Positions 8,071 to 16,110 of a stretch of 64,000 bases of DNA are shown here, piece after piece. Numbering within the stretch: position 1 is the stretch's first letter; each line of letters opens with the position of its first letter. Below the pieces are notes generated by a model. The model saw only the letters and a list, made by a program, of their open reading frames with translations, had not been told where the DNA came from and did not search any database. The stretch covers positions 7,467,501-7,531,500 of the forward strand of contig NZ_SAUN01000001.1 of NCBI RefSeq assembly GCF_004011505.1. Direction: 5' to 3'. The DNA is from Nonomuraea polychroma (lineage in GTDB: Bacteria; Actinomycetota; Actinomycetes; Streptosporangiales; Streptosporangiaceae). Position numbers and translations under genes: made by a program.

Positions 8071-9615
8071 CTACTCCACACCGATCAGCAGCGGGTAGCC
8101 GCCCTGCTCGCCGTCGTAGACCACTAAGTCCACGTCCGGTCGGGTACGTCGCAGGTGCTCCTCGACGCAGGCGGCGAGACCGGCGGGCGCCTCGGCGCCC
8201 GTGACCAGTGTCACCAGCTCGCCGCCGCCGGCCACCATCCTGCCCACGATCACCGTGGCCACCCGCTCCAGCGTGCCGCCGATCACCGCCACGTCGCCCT
8301 CGATCATGCCCAGCACGTCACCGGGACGGCACACCCCGGCGCTCGTGAACGCCTCCCTGTCGGCCACCGTCACGTGCCCGTACCTGGTCTGGCTGGCCGC
8401 GTCGGTCATCGCCACCACGTCGTCGTCGAAGCGGCGCAGCGGATCGTGTACGGCCAGCGCCGCCAGCCCCTGCACGGTCGCCTTCGTGGGCAGCACGCTG
8501 ACCACGACGCCGTGCTCGCGGGCGATCTCGGCCGCCGCCGCGGCGACGGCGCCGACGCCATCGTCGTTCGGCAGGACAGCGACCTCGCTGCCGGCCTGCC
8601 TGATCGCGGCCAGGAGGGCGGGGAGCGCGGGGCGGGCGCCGGGCGTGCGGCGTACCACGACGGCCCCGCACTCCTCGAACAACGCCGCGATCCCGTCCCC
8701 TGCGGCGACCGCCACCACTCCCCTGCCCGCGTTGCCGCGGTGGGTTCGCTCGGCCAGGTAAGTGATCTTGATCCGGTGCGGCCGCCCCGCCCGCAGCCCG
8801 GCCTCGACGGCGGGACCTGCCTCGGCCACGTGGACGTGCACGTTCCACAGCCCTTCGCCGCCGACCACGACGAGCGAGTCCCCCATGGCGTCGAGCTCCT
8901 CGCGCAGCCCGGCCACCGCCCGGTCGTCGGCGTCCAGCAGGTACATCACCTCGTATCCCGCGCCGACCTCGGTCATGGGCGCCACCGGCGCCGTCGGCGA
9001 CGGCACGTCGTAGTGGTCGGCGTACGAGTCGGTGATCACCGCGGCCAGCGTCTCCAGCACGATCGCCGCGCCGGCGCCCCCCGCGTCCACGACACCGCTG
9101 CGGGCGAGCACGTCGAGCTGGTCGGGGGTACGCCGCAGCGCCGCCCGCGCCTCCCCCGCCGCCTGCCGGGCCACCTCGTGCAGGTCCCCGTCCACCTCCT
9201 GTACGGCCCGCGCGGCGGATTCCAGCACGCTCAGCACCGTGCCCTCGACCGGCCTGGCCACCGCCTCCCTGGCGAGCACGGCGGCCCTGAGCAGCCCGGC
9301 CCGCAGGTCGTGGCCGTCCTTCAGCACCTCGGCGAGGCCGCGCAGCGCCTGGCTGACGATCACGCCGGAGTTGCCGCGGGCCCCGACGAGGGCACCGTAC
9401 GAGAGCGTCTGCCACACCACGGCCGCGTCCACGTCGTCGGGCAACGACTCGACGGCCTCGGCCGCGGACAGCATGGTCAGGTGCAGGTTCGTACCGGTGT
9501 CGCCGTCGGCGACCGGGAACACGTTGAGCGCGTCGATCTCGGTCCTGGCCCGGCCGAGCGCGTCGGCCGCCAAGCGGGCCCAGCGGCGCACCGCGGGCGG
9601 ATCGAGGATCTTCAT
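8071..9615 (-). CDS. DAK2 domain protein, YloV/FakA-like
   Basis: 514 residues. The N-terminal DAK2 domain has NVFPVADGDTGTNLHLTM near residues 31-48 and GARGNSGVIVSQ, the Asp-rich ATP/Mg site of dihydroxyacetone-kinase-like proteins. A long C-terminal FakA-like domain follows. FakA in Firmicutes is the kinase subunit of the fatty acid kinase that works with FakB (DegV); that role is known for the family but is not shown for this actinobacterial form. The recG neighbour is conserved. Divergent from rpmB. Confidence 0.88.
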   Translation of the reverse strand: MKILDPPAVRRWARLAADALGRARTEIDALNVFPVADGDTGTNLHLTMLSAAEAVESLPDDVDAAVVWQTLSYGALVGARGNSGVIVSQALRGLAEVLKDGHDLRAGLLRAAVLAREAVARPVEGTVLSVLESAARAVQEVDGDLHEVARQAAGEARAALRRTPDQLDVLARSGVVDAGGAGAAIVLETLAAVITDSYADHYDVPSPTAPVAPMTEVGAGYEVMYLLDADDRAVAGLREELDAMGDSLVVVGGEGLWNVHVHVAEAGPAVEAGLRAGRPHRIKITYLAERTHRGNAGRGVVAVAAGDGIAALFEECGAVVVRRTPGARPALPALLAAIRQAGSEVAVLPNDDGVGAVAAAAAEIAREHGVVVSVLPTKATVQGLAALAVHDPLRRFDDDVVAMTDAASQTRYGHVTVADREAFTSAGVCRPGDVLGMIEGDVAVIGGTLERVATVIVGRMVAGGGELVTLVTGAEAPAGLAACVEEHLRRTRPDVDLVVYDGEQGGYPLLIGVE

Positions 9616-9890
9616 CTGCGCTCTGCGACTCCGTCCCCAGCCAACCGATCCCGACCGGCTGCATCCCCGACCGGCATCCGGGCCCGCCCGGATGCGCTAC
9701 CGTTGTTGGAGGAGAATATCTCTGCGCCGGGCCAAATGGAGTGCTCACCACTGCTCGGTCCAGCGTCCCGGTTCGCGCCCAACGGTGTGGATCGGATATT
9801 CTCGTCTGGCTGGCCGGTTGTCCCGGCATGCCCTCCGCCCGGAAAGCATCAGCGGACAGGGCTACATCGACTGTTTTAAGGAGCGATACC
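9616..9890. promoter_or_regulatory. divergent control region between yloV-like gene and rpmB
   Basis: 275 bp without a gene. It contains the inverted repeat GCATCCGGG/CCCGGATGC (about 9676-9697) and the ribosome site AAGGAG seven bases before the rpmB GTG. Promoters for both directions must lie here; I cannot fix -10/-35 boxes with confidence. Confidence 0.5.
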
Positions 9891-10076
9891 GTGGCTTCCG
9901 TCTGCGATGTCTGCCGCAAGGGGCCGACCTTCGGCAACAACGTGTCCCACTCGCACCGCCGCACCCGTCGTCGTTGGAACCCCAACATCCAGACGGTTCG
10001 CGCGGTCATCGGCGGCACGCCGAAGAAGCTGAACGTGTGCACCTCGTGCATCAAGGCGGGCAAGGTCACCCGCTAA
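9891..10076 (+). CDS. rpmB: 50S ribosomal protein L28
   Basis: 61 residues from a GTG start with ribosome site AAGGAG. It reads MASVCDVCRKGPTFGNNVSH and ends CTSCIKAGKVTR. The four cysteines (C-D-V-C and C-T-S-C) make this the zinc-containing C+ form; actinobacteria often carry a second C- paralogue elsewhere for zinc limitation. Followed directly by a strong terminator, so it is probably monocistronic. Confidence 0.96.
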   Translation: MASVCDVCRKGPTFGNNVSHSHRRTRRRWNPNIQTVRAVIGGTPKKLNVCTSCIKAGKVTR

Positions 10077-10086
10077 CCACACTTTT

Positions 10087-10132
10087 CGCGCAAGCCCGCT
10101 GCTCCTGACGGAGCCGCGGGCTTGCGCGTTTT
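10087..10132 (+). terminator. rpmB intrinsic terminator
   Basis: Perfect 13-bp stem CGCGCAAGCCCGC (10087-10099) / GCGGGCTTGCGCG (10116-10128) followed by TTTT, ten bases after the rpmB stop. Confidence 0.9.
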
Positions 10133-10174
10133 CACCCTCCGACAGGGCGGCCGCGCGGGACGCGCACCAGGGAA

Positions 10175-10305
10175 GCCGGTCAAGTCGGGGCTCGCGTAAC
10201 GGCGCTCAGCCGGTGAAGGGATCAGAGGCCGTTTCCTGGAGGGCCATCAGCCGAAGTAAGGCAGTGGCAAACCCCGGCAACTCGTAAAGAAAGATAGAAA
10301 AAGGT
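10175..10305 (-). repeat. inverted dispersed element, copy B
   Basis: Reverse complement of the element at 5321-5450. The 41-bp identical core is at 10222-10262, the 16-bp identical block at 10188-10203, and CCGGTCAA at 10177-10184. In the minus orientation it starts at the thiD stop codon (TGACCTTTTTC...). In the plus orientation the segment AACGGC (10199-10203 region) can pair with GCCGTT (10229-10234), a pairing also possible in copy A. The two copies flank recG, the DAK2 gene and rpmB, pointing towards each other. Confidence 0.75.
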
Positions 10306-11099
10306 CATCGCCACGGCCAGGCATGGTCCACTGGGCCGATGCCGGCGCCCAAGGGGAAGCCCCGGGCGATCGCGCCCGTCACATACTCCTTCGCCTTGCC
10401 CACCGCCGCCGGCACATCATCGCCCAGCGCGAGCCGTGAGGCGATCGCCGAGGCCAGCGTGCACCCCGTGCCGTGGGTGTGGCGGTTGTCGAGGCGTTCG
10501 GCGGCGAAGCGGTATTCGCTGGTCCCGTCCGTGAGCAGGTCCACGGGCGCGCCAGGCAGATGGCCGCCCTTGATGAGCGCCCACCTGGGCCCCAGCTCCA
10601 GTACGGCGTCCGCCGCCCGCCGCAGCCCGTCCTCGTCCTCGACCTTGACCGAGGTGAGCTGCTCCACCTCCCACAGGTTCGGCGTGGCCACGGTGGCCAC
10701 GGGCAGCAGCCGGGTCCGCACCGTCTCGACGGCCTCGGGCGCCAGCAGCGGGTCGCCGTGCTTGGACACCCCGACGGGATCGACCACGACGGGCGCGGCA
10801 TAGCCGCCCAGCACATCCGCCACGAGCTCGACCAGCGCCGGAGAGGCCAGCATGCCCGTCTTGACGGCCTGGGCGCCGATGTCGCCGAGCACGGAGTCGA
10901 GCTGCGCCCGTACGGCCTCGGGCGGCAGCTCCCAGTAGCCCTGGACGCCGAGCGAGTTCTGCGCGGTCACCGCCGCGATGACGCTCATGCCGTGGACGCC
11001 CATGGCCAGCATGGTCTTCAGATCGGCCTGGATGCCCGCGCCGCCTCCTGAGTCGGAGCCGGCGACGGTCAGCACACGTGGAGGGATCGAAACCGTCAT
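10305..11099 (-). CDS. thiD: hydroxymethylpyrimidine/phosphomethylpyrimidine kinase
   Basis: Thiamine pyrimidine branch: HMP to HMP-P to HMP-PP. 264 residues of the ribokinase-like fold. GSDSGGGAGIQADLKTM is at residues 13-29, the KHGDPLL segment lies mid-protein, and the C-terminal anion hole and base motif is NRHTHGTGCTLASAIA. The ATG at 11099 follows a GGGGGA ribosome site; a second ATG lies nine bases upstream. It sits two genes downstream of thiL on the same strand. Copy B of the inverted element begins at its stop codon. Confidence 0.95.
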   Translation of the reverse strand: MTVSIPPRVLTVAGSDSGGGAGIQADLKTMLAMGVHGMSVIAAVTAQNSLGVQGYWELPPEAVRAQLDSVLGDIGAQAVKTGMLASPALVELVADVLGGYAAPVVVDPVGVSKHGDPLLAPEAVETVRTRLLPVATVATPNLWEVEQLTSVKVEDEDGLRRAADAVLELGPRWALIKGGHLPGAPVDLLTDGTSEYRFAAERLDNRHTHGTGCTLASAIASRLALGDDVPAAVGKAKEYVTGAIARGFPLGAGIGPVDHAWPWR

Positions 11100-11116
11100 G
11101 TCCCCCATCCAACCAT

Positions 11117-13153
11117 TCAGCTGACGGCACACTCCCCGCTGACCATGCCGCAGGTCTGGGCTTCCAGGCCGCGGCCGGTGGCGGTGAACGAGACCTCGGC
11201 CGAGTCGCCCGCTGCCAGCGATCGCGACAGATCCAGGATCAGCAGGTCGCCGTCCTGCGTCCACTCGGCGCCGCTCACGCTCAGCACCCGGCCCTCGACG
11301 GGCATGGAGACCGTGGGGGTGTCCAGTTGCTCTTGCGAGGTGTTCGAGAGCGTCATGTCGGATTTGTAGGTGGTCAGGCGCTGGGTGATCTTCTGCCTGA
11401 TGTTCACCGAGGCACCGCTGGCACCGGAGTTGAGCGTCCCCGCGTCGATGGTGGGGTCCGGCGTCGCACTGGCGGTCGGCGTGTCGGGCTCGTCCAGCGC
11501 CGACGGGTCGTCGCTCGGCGAGAGGGTCACGCCGTCCTCGACGGGCGCCTCCGACGAGCGCGTGGGCGCCGGCGTCGGAGTCGTGGACTTCTTCACCTTG
11601 GTCTTGGTCGGCGTGGGCGTGGCCGAGGTGGTGCGCCGGGGCGTGCGGGGGGCGTACGAGGCCGTCGGCGTCGGGGTCTCGGACGGAGTGGTCTCTTCCT
11701 CCTCGACCGGCTCCTCCTCGGGCTCGGTCTCGCTCTCCTCGGGGGCGGGGTCGGAGACCGCAGGGCCTGGCTGGCCGTTCGTGGCCGGCGCGGCCGCGCA
11801 CGCGGTGCCCTCGCATGTGGCGGGGGCGCCGGAGGAGCTCATGAGCTTGACTCCGGCCACGGTGCCGCCGAGCACGACGGCCACGGCCGCCACCGACAGC
11901 AGGGCCACCCGGGCCTTGCCCGGCCCGGACGGGGTCGCGAACACCTCGTCGCCATCCCGGCCGCCACCTCCGCCGCGCCGACCGCCGCTGCCGCCTCCGG
12001 CCTTGCGGCGGCCGCGCCGGCCCTTGCGATCGTCCGGCTCGTCCAGGCCGGAGTCGTCCGACCAGCCGGAGCCCAGGAACCCGGTCTCGGTCTCCGCCCA
12101 TACTGGCGCCTGCACGGCCGTCGGCTCGCCGGCCACCTTGATGTCACCCGGCTCGGGCGGGCCGCTAGACGCCGCGCCCAGGCCAGGGACCTGGTCGAAC
12201 CTGGCCGTACGGTCCGCTGGCCCGCCGAAGGCGCCGTCCCGGTCGCCTGCTCCGTCGCGCCCCTCGGGGCCGTCAAAGGGTCCTGGACCGTCAAAGGGCC
12301 CTGGACCGTCAAAGGGTCCTGGACCGCCGAAGGGCCCTGGACCGCCGAAGGGGCCGGTTCCGTCCCCCGGCCTGTCGAAGGGGCCGCTTCCGCCTGCGGG
12401 CGCGTTGAAGGCTGCCGGGCGGTCGAAGGCGCCCGGACGTCCAGGTCCCGACGGGTCGAAGCCGCCGGCCGCGCCCTCGCCGGACGTCGGCCATCCGAAC
12501 GCGTCCCGGCCCTCGGCAGGCATCGGCCCTCCGAAGGCACCAGAGCCCTCGCCGGACATGGACGCGCCGGGTCCGTGGGGCGTGGCGGGGCGATCGAACG
12601 CGCCCGGCTGGTCAAAGGCGCCCGGTCGGTCGAAGGCGCCGGTGGCGGGACCGCCGAAGACGTCGGGGCCGCGGGAGGTGTCGAACCCGCCGCCGGGTCT
12701 TGGTTCGCCGAAGGGGTTTGGAGCGTTAGAAGGGCCTGGGGCGTCAGGGAAGCTTGGCTGGTTCCGGGGGCCGGGGCCGAGAGGGTCGGGGGGCGAGTCC
12801 CACTCCGGAGGGCGCGTGAACGCGCCCGTCGTCTCGAAAGGCCCGGCCTGCTCGCCGAACGGGCTCGGCGGCGGCGGGAAGGCGCCCGCAGGGCCGTTGG
12901 CCGGTGAGATGCCGCCGGCGGGGTCGTTGGGCAGCGCGAACGCCCCAGTGGTCTCGAACGGCTCGAACTGCGGCCCGTGCGACGGCGGCTGGCTCTCTCG
13001 CCGCGGCATCGGGGCCCACTGCCCCGTCACCTCGGGCCGGTCCGGCAGCGACGGCCAGCCCGGCTGGTCGTCCTGCTCGTCAGGACCCCAGAATGCGCTG
13101 CCGCTCCCCCATTCATCCCCGTCGTCGGATCCACCTGTGCCGTGGCGGCCCAT
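11117..13153 (-). CDS. repeat-rich single-pass membrane protein, function unknown
   Basis: 678 residues. The first 400 are low-complexity, rich in Gly, Pro, Phe and Asp (repeats such as GPFDGP, FETTGAF, GAFDRPG). A basic stretch is followed by one transmembrane segment (ARVALLSVAAVAVVLGG, near residue 410-430). Next comes an outside part with paired cysteines (CEGTAC), a long acidic/Pro-Thr linker and a C-terminal beta-rich domain of about 110 residues ending in a second cysteine pair (TCGMVSGEC). The last domain resembles cellulose-binding-like modules of actinobacterial surface proteins. Lying between thiL and thiD, it may be cotranscribed but has no evident thiamine role. Confidence 0.8.
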   Translation of the reverse strand: MGRHGTGGSDDGDEWGSGSAFWGPDEQDDQPGWPSLPDRPEVTGQWAPMPRRESQPPSHGPQFEPFETTGAFALPNDPAGGISPANGPAGAFPPPPSPFGEQAGPFETTGAFTRPPEWDSPPDPLGPGPRNQPSFPDAPGPSNAPNPFGEPRPGGGFDTSRGPDVFGGPATGAFDRPGAFDQPGAFDRPATPHGPGASMSGEGSGAFGGPMPAEGRDAFGWPTSGEGAAGGFDPSGPGRPGAFDRPAAFNAPAGGSGPFDRPGDGTGPFGGPGPFGGPGPFDGPGPFDGPGPFDGPEGRDGAGDRDGAFGGPADRTARFDQVPGLGAASSGPPEPGDIKVAGEPTAVQAPVWAETETGFLGSGWSDDSGLDEPDDRKGRRGRRKAGGGSGGRRGGGGGRDGDEVFATPSGPGKARVALLSVAAVAVVLGGTVAGVKLMSSSGAPATCEGTACAAAPATNGQPGPAVSDPAPEESETEPEEEPVEEEETTPSETPTPTASYAPRTPRRTTSATPTPTKTKVKKSTTPTPAPTRSSEAPVEDGVTLSPSDDPSALDEPDTPTASATPDPTIDAGTLNSGASGASVNIRQKITQRLTTYKSDMTLSNTSQEQLDTPTVSMPVEGRVLSVSGAEWTQDGDLLILDLSRSLAAGDSAEVSFTATGRGLEAQTCGMVSGECAVS
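12271..12360. repeat. five tandem 18-bp units inside the membrane protein gene
   Basis: Units CGTCAAAGGGTCCTGGAC and close variants at 12271, 12289, 12307, 12325 and 12343, encoding Gly-Pro-Phe-(Asp/Gly)-Gly-Pro repeats on the minus strand. Because 18 is a multiple of three, copy number can vary without breaking the frame. Confidence 0.9.
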
Positions 13154-13278
13154 GGCTGCCCTTTCTGCCGGTTACAGTGGCCGCCAATCTTCATAACACC
13201 TTTGCTACGCCGTTGTCACAACAATCCCACTAGTCATACCCCAAATCGGGAAATTATCACTTAAATCGGGACAGATCA

Positions 13279-14247
13279 TCACCGAAAGTGATCCCACCCG
13301 CTGTGGCCAATCTCACGCCCATACACCAGTACCCCGTCGCCCTCGATCACCCGGCCCACGACCTGCCACGACGCCGGCAAACGTACATCTTTGGGAAATA
13401 CCGCGGCGAGAGCATGATCCTCGCCACCCGCCAGCACCCATTCCAGCGGATCGACCCCCAGTTCCTTGGCCGCCACCGCCACCGGCTCCCCAATGGGAAA
13501 CGCCTGTGGATCCAGCTCGATCCGCACTCCGCTGGCCTTCGCGACGTGGCCCAGATCCTGCAGCAGCCCGTCGCTGACATCGAGCATCGCGGTCGCGCCC
13601 AGCTCGGCCGCGCGCGGGCCCTCCGCGTACGGGGGACACGGCCGCCGGTGCGCGGCCACGGCCTCCTGGAGCACGGAGGAGTCCACCGGCGCACCCGCCT
13701 CGAGCAGCGCCCACCCGGCGGCGGCGTACCCGAGCCGCCCCGCCACCGCCACCACCTGCCCCGGCGCCGCCCCGGCACGGGTGACGGGCGGCCGCCCGCC
13801 CAGATCGCCCAGCGCGGTGACCCCGAGGACCACCAGGTCGCACCGGGTGATGTCACCGCCGGCCACGCTCGCGCCGACCACGGCGCACTCGTCGCGGAAC
13901 CCTTCGGTCAGCGCGTCCAGCCACGTCACCGGCAGGTCGGCCGGGATCCCGAGCCCGACCACGATGCACGTGGGCGTCGCGCCCATGGCGGCCACGTCCG
14001 CGAGGTTCTGCGCGGCGGCCTTGCGGCCCACGTCATAACCGCTGGACCAGTCCCGGCGGAAATGTCTACCCTCGATCAGCAAATCCGTGGACACCGCGAC
14101 CCGCCCGTCGGGCGCGCCGATCACCGCGGCGTCGTCACCCGGGCCCAGCATCACCGCCGCGCCCTGGGGCAGACGTCCCGTAATACGATTTATCGCTCCG
14201 AATTCGCCGAGATCTCCGACTGTGATGACGCACCTCCTGACGCACAC
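13279..14247 (-). CDS. thiL: thiamine-monophosphate kinase
   Basis: Last step of thiamine pyrophosphate synthesis. About 315-322 residues with GPGDDAAVIGAP near the N-terminus, STDLLIEGRHFRRDWSS, GRKAAAQNLADVAAMG and GDITRCD, the metal and phosphate motifs of the PurM-like fold. The listed start is a GTG at 14247 without a clear ribosome site. A near-ideal AGGAGG (14233-14238) lies six bases before an ATC codon at 14226; starting there gives MTVGDLGEFG, matching the family exactly, so initiation at ATC is likely (see findings). Divergent from the RAM-domain gene. Confidence 0.93.
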   Translation of the reverse strand: MCVRRCVITVGDLGEFGAINRITGRLPQGAAVMLGPGDDAAVIGAPDGRVAVSTDLLIEGRHFRRDWSSGYDVGRKAAAQNLADVAAMGATPTCIVVGLGIPADLPVTWLDALTEGFRDECAVVGASVAGGDITRCDLVVLGVTALGDLGGRPPVTRAGAAPGQVVAVAGRLGYAAAGWALLEAGAPVDSSVLQEAVAAHRRPCPPYAEGPRAAELGATAMLDVSDGLLQDLGHVAKASGVRIELDPQAFPIGEPVAVAAKELGVDPLEWVLAGGEDHALAAVFPKDVRLPASWQVVGRVIEGDGVLVYGREIGHSGWDHFR

Positions 14248-14294
14248 AGGGTACGGTGGCCCTTCGGCGTGATCCAATCGCCTGGGAGGACGCA

Positions 14295-14528
14295 ATGGTG
14301 CAGGCCTACATCCTTATTCAGACCGAGGTCGGCAAGGCCGCTGCCGTGGCCCACGAGATTTCCGGGATCTCCGGGGTCACTCAGGCGGAGGACGTGACGG
14401 GCCCCTACGACGTGATCGTCCGCGCCGAGGCCCGTAACGTCGATGAACTGGGCAAGCTCGTCGTCGCCCAGATTCAGGCGGTGGAGGGGATCACGCGTAC
14501 TCTTACGTGTCCGATCGTTCACATTTGA
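14295..14528 (+). CDS. stand-alone RAM (Lrp/AsnC effector) domain protein
   Basis: 77 residues, MVQAYILIQTEVGKAAAVAH onward, covering only the ligand-binding/oligomerising alpha-beta domain of Lrp/AsnC regulators with no helix-turn-helix. Ribosome site GGGAGGA precedes the ATG. Such free RAM domains are conserved next to thiL in actinomycetes. They may bind amino acids and modulate full-length Lrp proteins; this last point is inference. Confidence 0.9.
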   Translation: MVQAYILIQTEVGKAAAVAHEISGISGVTQAEDVTGPYDVIVRAEARNVDELGKLVVAQIQAVEGITRTLTCPIVHI

Positions 14529-14541
14529 GGGTAGTCGTCGC

Positions 14542-14973
14542 ATGCGTGCCGCCGCCGTCCTGCTCGTTCTCCTCGCGCTCGCCGGGTGCGGCGGCACCGT
14601 GCAGGTGGAGCCGCCCGTGCCGCAGGGCCCGGCGGTGGCCGCCTGCGACAAGCTGGCGACGCTGTTGCCCCAGACGCTCGACGGGGCGCCGCGCGGCACG
14701 TCCACGCCCGAGTCGCCGTACGTGGCCGTCTGGGGCGACGGCGTCATCGCGCTGCGCTGCGGCGTGCCCCGGCCGGCCAGGATGGCGCCGACCGACCAGC
14801 TGCAGGAGATCAACGGCGTCGGCTGGTTCCCCGACCCCGAGAAGCCCGCGCTGTTCACCGCCGTGACCGACGCCGCCTACGTGGAGGTCACGGTCGGCGG
14901 CGAGCACACCGCCGCCGAGGTCCTCGCCGACCTGTCGAAGCCGGTCGGCCAGATCTCACCGCAGACCCGCTGA
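14542..14973 (+). CDS. DUF3515 lipoprotein
   Basis: 143 residues. A short signal peptide ends in the lipobox LALAGC, so the mature protein is predicted to be lipid-anchored outside the membrane. The body has the cysteines and the YVAVWGDGVIALRCGVP segment typical of DUF3515 proteins, which in actinobacteria lie between a Lrp-like gene and ddl. The role is unknown. The gene starts 13 bases after the RAM gene and overlaps the convergent ddl by 18 bp. Confidence 0.85.
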   Translation: MRAAAVLLVLLALAGCGGTVQVEPPVPQGPAVAACDKLATLLPQTLDGAPRGTSTPESPYVAVWGDGVIALRCGVPRPARMAPTDQLQEINGVGWFPDPEKPALFTAVTDAAYVEVTVGGEHTAAEVLADLSKPVGQISPQTR

Positions 14974-16050
14974 CCGGTTCAGCGCGAGCTGGATGAGCCG
15001 GTCCACCAGCGCCGGGTACGGCAGACCCGTCGCGGCCCACAGCTGCGGCGCCACCGACAGCGACGTGAACCCCGGCATCGTGTTGATCTCGTTGAAGATC
15101 AGCTTGCCCTCGGGGGTGTAGAAGAAGTCCACCCGCGCGAGCCCTTCGCAGTCGAGCGCCTCGAACGCCCGCACGGCCATGGCCCGCAACTCCTCGGCCG
15201 TCTCCGCCGGGATGTCGGCGGGCACGGTCAGCGACATCTGGTCGGGGTAGTACTTCGCCTCGAAGTCGAAGAACTCCTGCCCGCCCTCGATCTTCACCTC
15301 GCCGGGCAACGACGCCGCGGCCGGCTCGTCGCCGAACGACTCCAGCACCGCGCACTCGATCTCGCGCCCCTCGATCGCGGCCTCGATGAGCACCTTGGGG
15401 TCGTGCTGCCTGGCGAACTCGACGGCCTCCTCCAGCTCCCCCCGGTCGTGCGCCTTGGAGATGCCCTGCGAGGACCCGGCCCTGGCGGGCTTGACGAACA
15501 CCGGCCAGCCCAGCTCCTCCGCCTCCTTGATCACGAGCTCGCGGTTGAGCCGCCAGTCCCGGTCACGCACGACCACGTAGCGGCCGGTCGGCAGCCCCGC
15601 GGCGGCCATCACGGTCTTCATGTGGGCCTTGTCCATGCCGACCGCGCTGGCCAGCACACCGGAGCCGACGTAGCGGACCCCGGCCATCTCCAGCAACCCC
15701 TGGATGGTGCCGTCCTCGGCGAACGGCCCGTGCATTATGGGGAACACCACGTCGACCGAGCCGAGCTCCACGGGAATGCTGCCCGGGTCGTACGCCACCA
15801 GCGAAGAGCCGCCGGACGGCAGCGCCAGCGCCGCGCCCGTGCTGTCGACGACCGGCAACTCCCCGCCCTCGATGGCGAACCGCTGGTCGGACGTGGCCAG
15901 CACCCACCTGCCGTCCTGGGCGATCCCGATCGGGATCACCTCGTATTTGCTCCTGTCGATCGCATCCAGGACACTGCCCGCGCCCATCAGGGACACGGCA
16001 TGCTCGGAATTGCGACCTCCGAAAACGACGGCGACGCGTGGCTTGCTCAT
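14956..16050 (-). CDS. ddl: D-alanine--D-alanine ligase
   Basis: Makes the D-Ala-D-Ala dipeptide of peptidoglycan. 364 residues with the N-terminal substrate-binding domain (VVFGGRNSEHAVSLMGA), a central ATP-grasp domain (FVKPARAGSSQGISK) and the metal-binding C-terminus (ARVDFFYTPEGKLIFNEINTMPG spans the key Asp, Glu and Asn). The length is normal for the long actinobacterial form. It follows gpsA by 60 bases on the same strand. Confidence 0.97.
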   Translation of the reverse strand: MSKPRVAVVFGGRNSEHAVSLMGAGSVLDAIDRSKYEVIPIGIAQDGRWVLATSDQRFAIEGGELPVVDSTGAALALPSGGSSLVAYDPGSIPVELGSVDVVFPIMHGPFAEDGTIQGLLEMAGVRYVGSGVLASAVGMDKAHMKTVMAAAGLPTGRYVVVRDRDWRLNRELVIKEAEELGWPVFVKPARAGSSQGISKAHDRGELEEAVEFARQHDPKVLIEAAIEGREIECAVLESFGDEPAAASLPGEVKIEGGQEFFDFEAKYYPDQMSLTVPADIPAETAEELRAMAVRAFEALDCEGLARVDFFYTPEGKLIFNEINTMPGFTSLSVAPQLWAATGLPYPALVDRLIQLALNRSAGLR

Positions 16051-16110
16051 GGTGTCCGAATCTACCGGGGTGTCCCCAGGACAGCGAGCCGAGCACGCCG
16101 CAAGCGCAAG

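Noticed and set aside
5454..8204. Very long open frame on the plus strand opposite recG
   Set aside because: It mirrors recG codon by codon, is Arg/Gln/Leu/Val-rich with no domain, and the minus-strand frame has every helicase motif. Long antisense frames are normal at this GC content.
12271..12360. CRISPR-like or regulatory repeat
   Set aside because: The units are contiguous, have no spacers and encode in-frame Gly-Pro-Phe repeats of a protein.
11100..14294. TPP riboswitch upstream of thiL or thiD
   Set aside because: I looked for the conserved CUGAGA and ACCUGA blocks upstream of both genes and did not find them.
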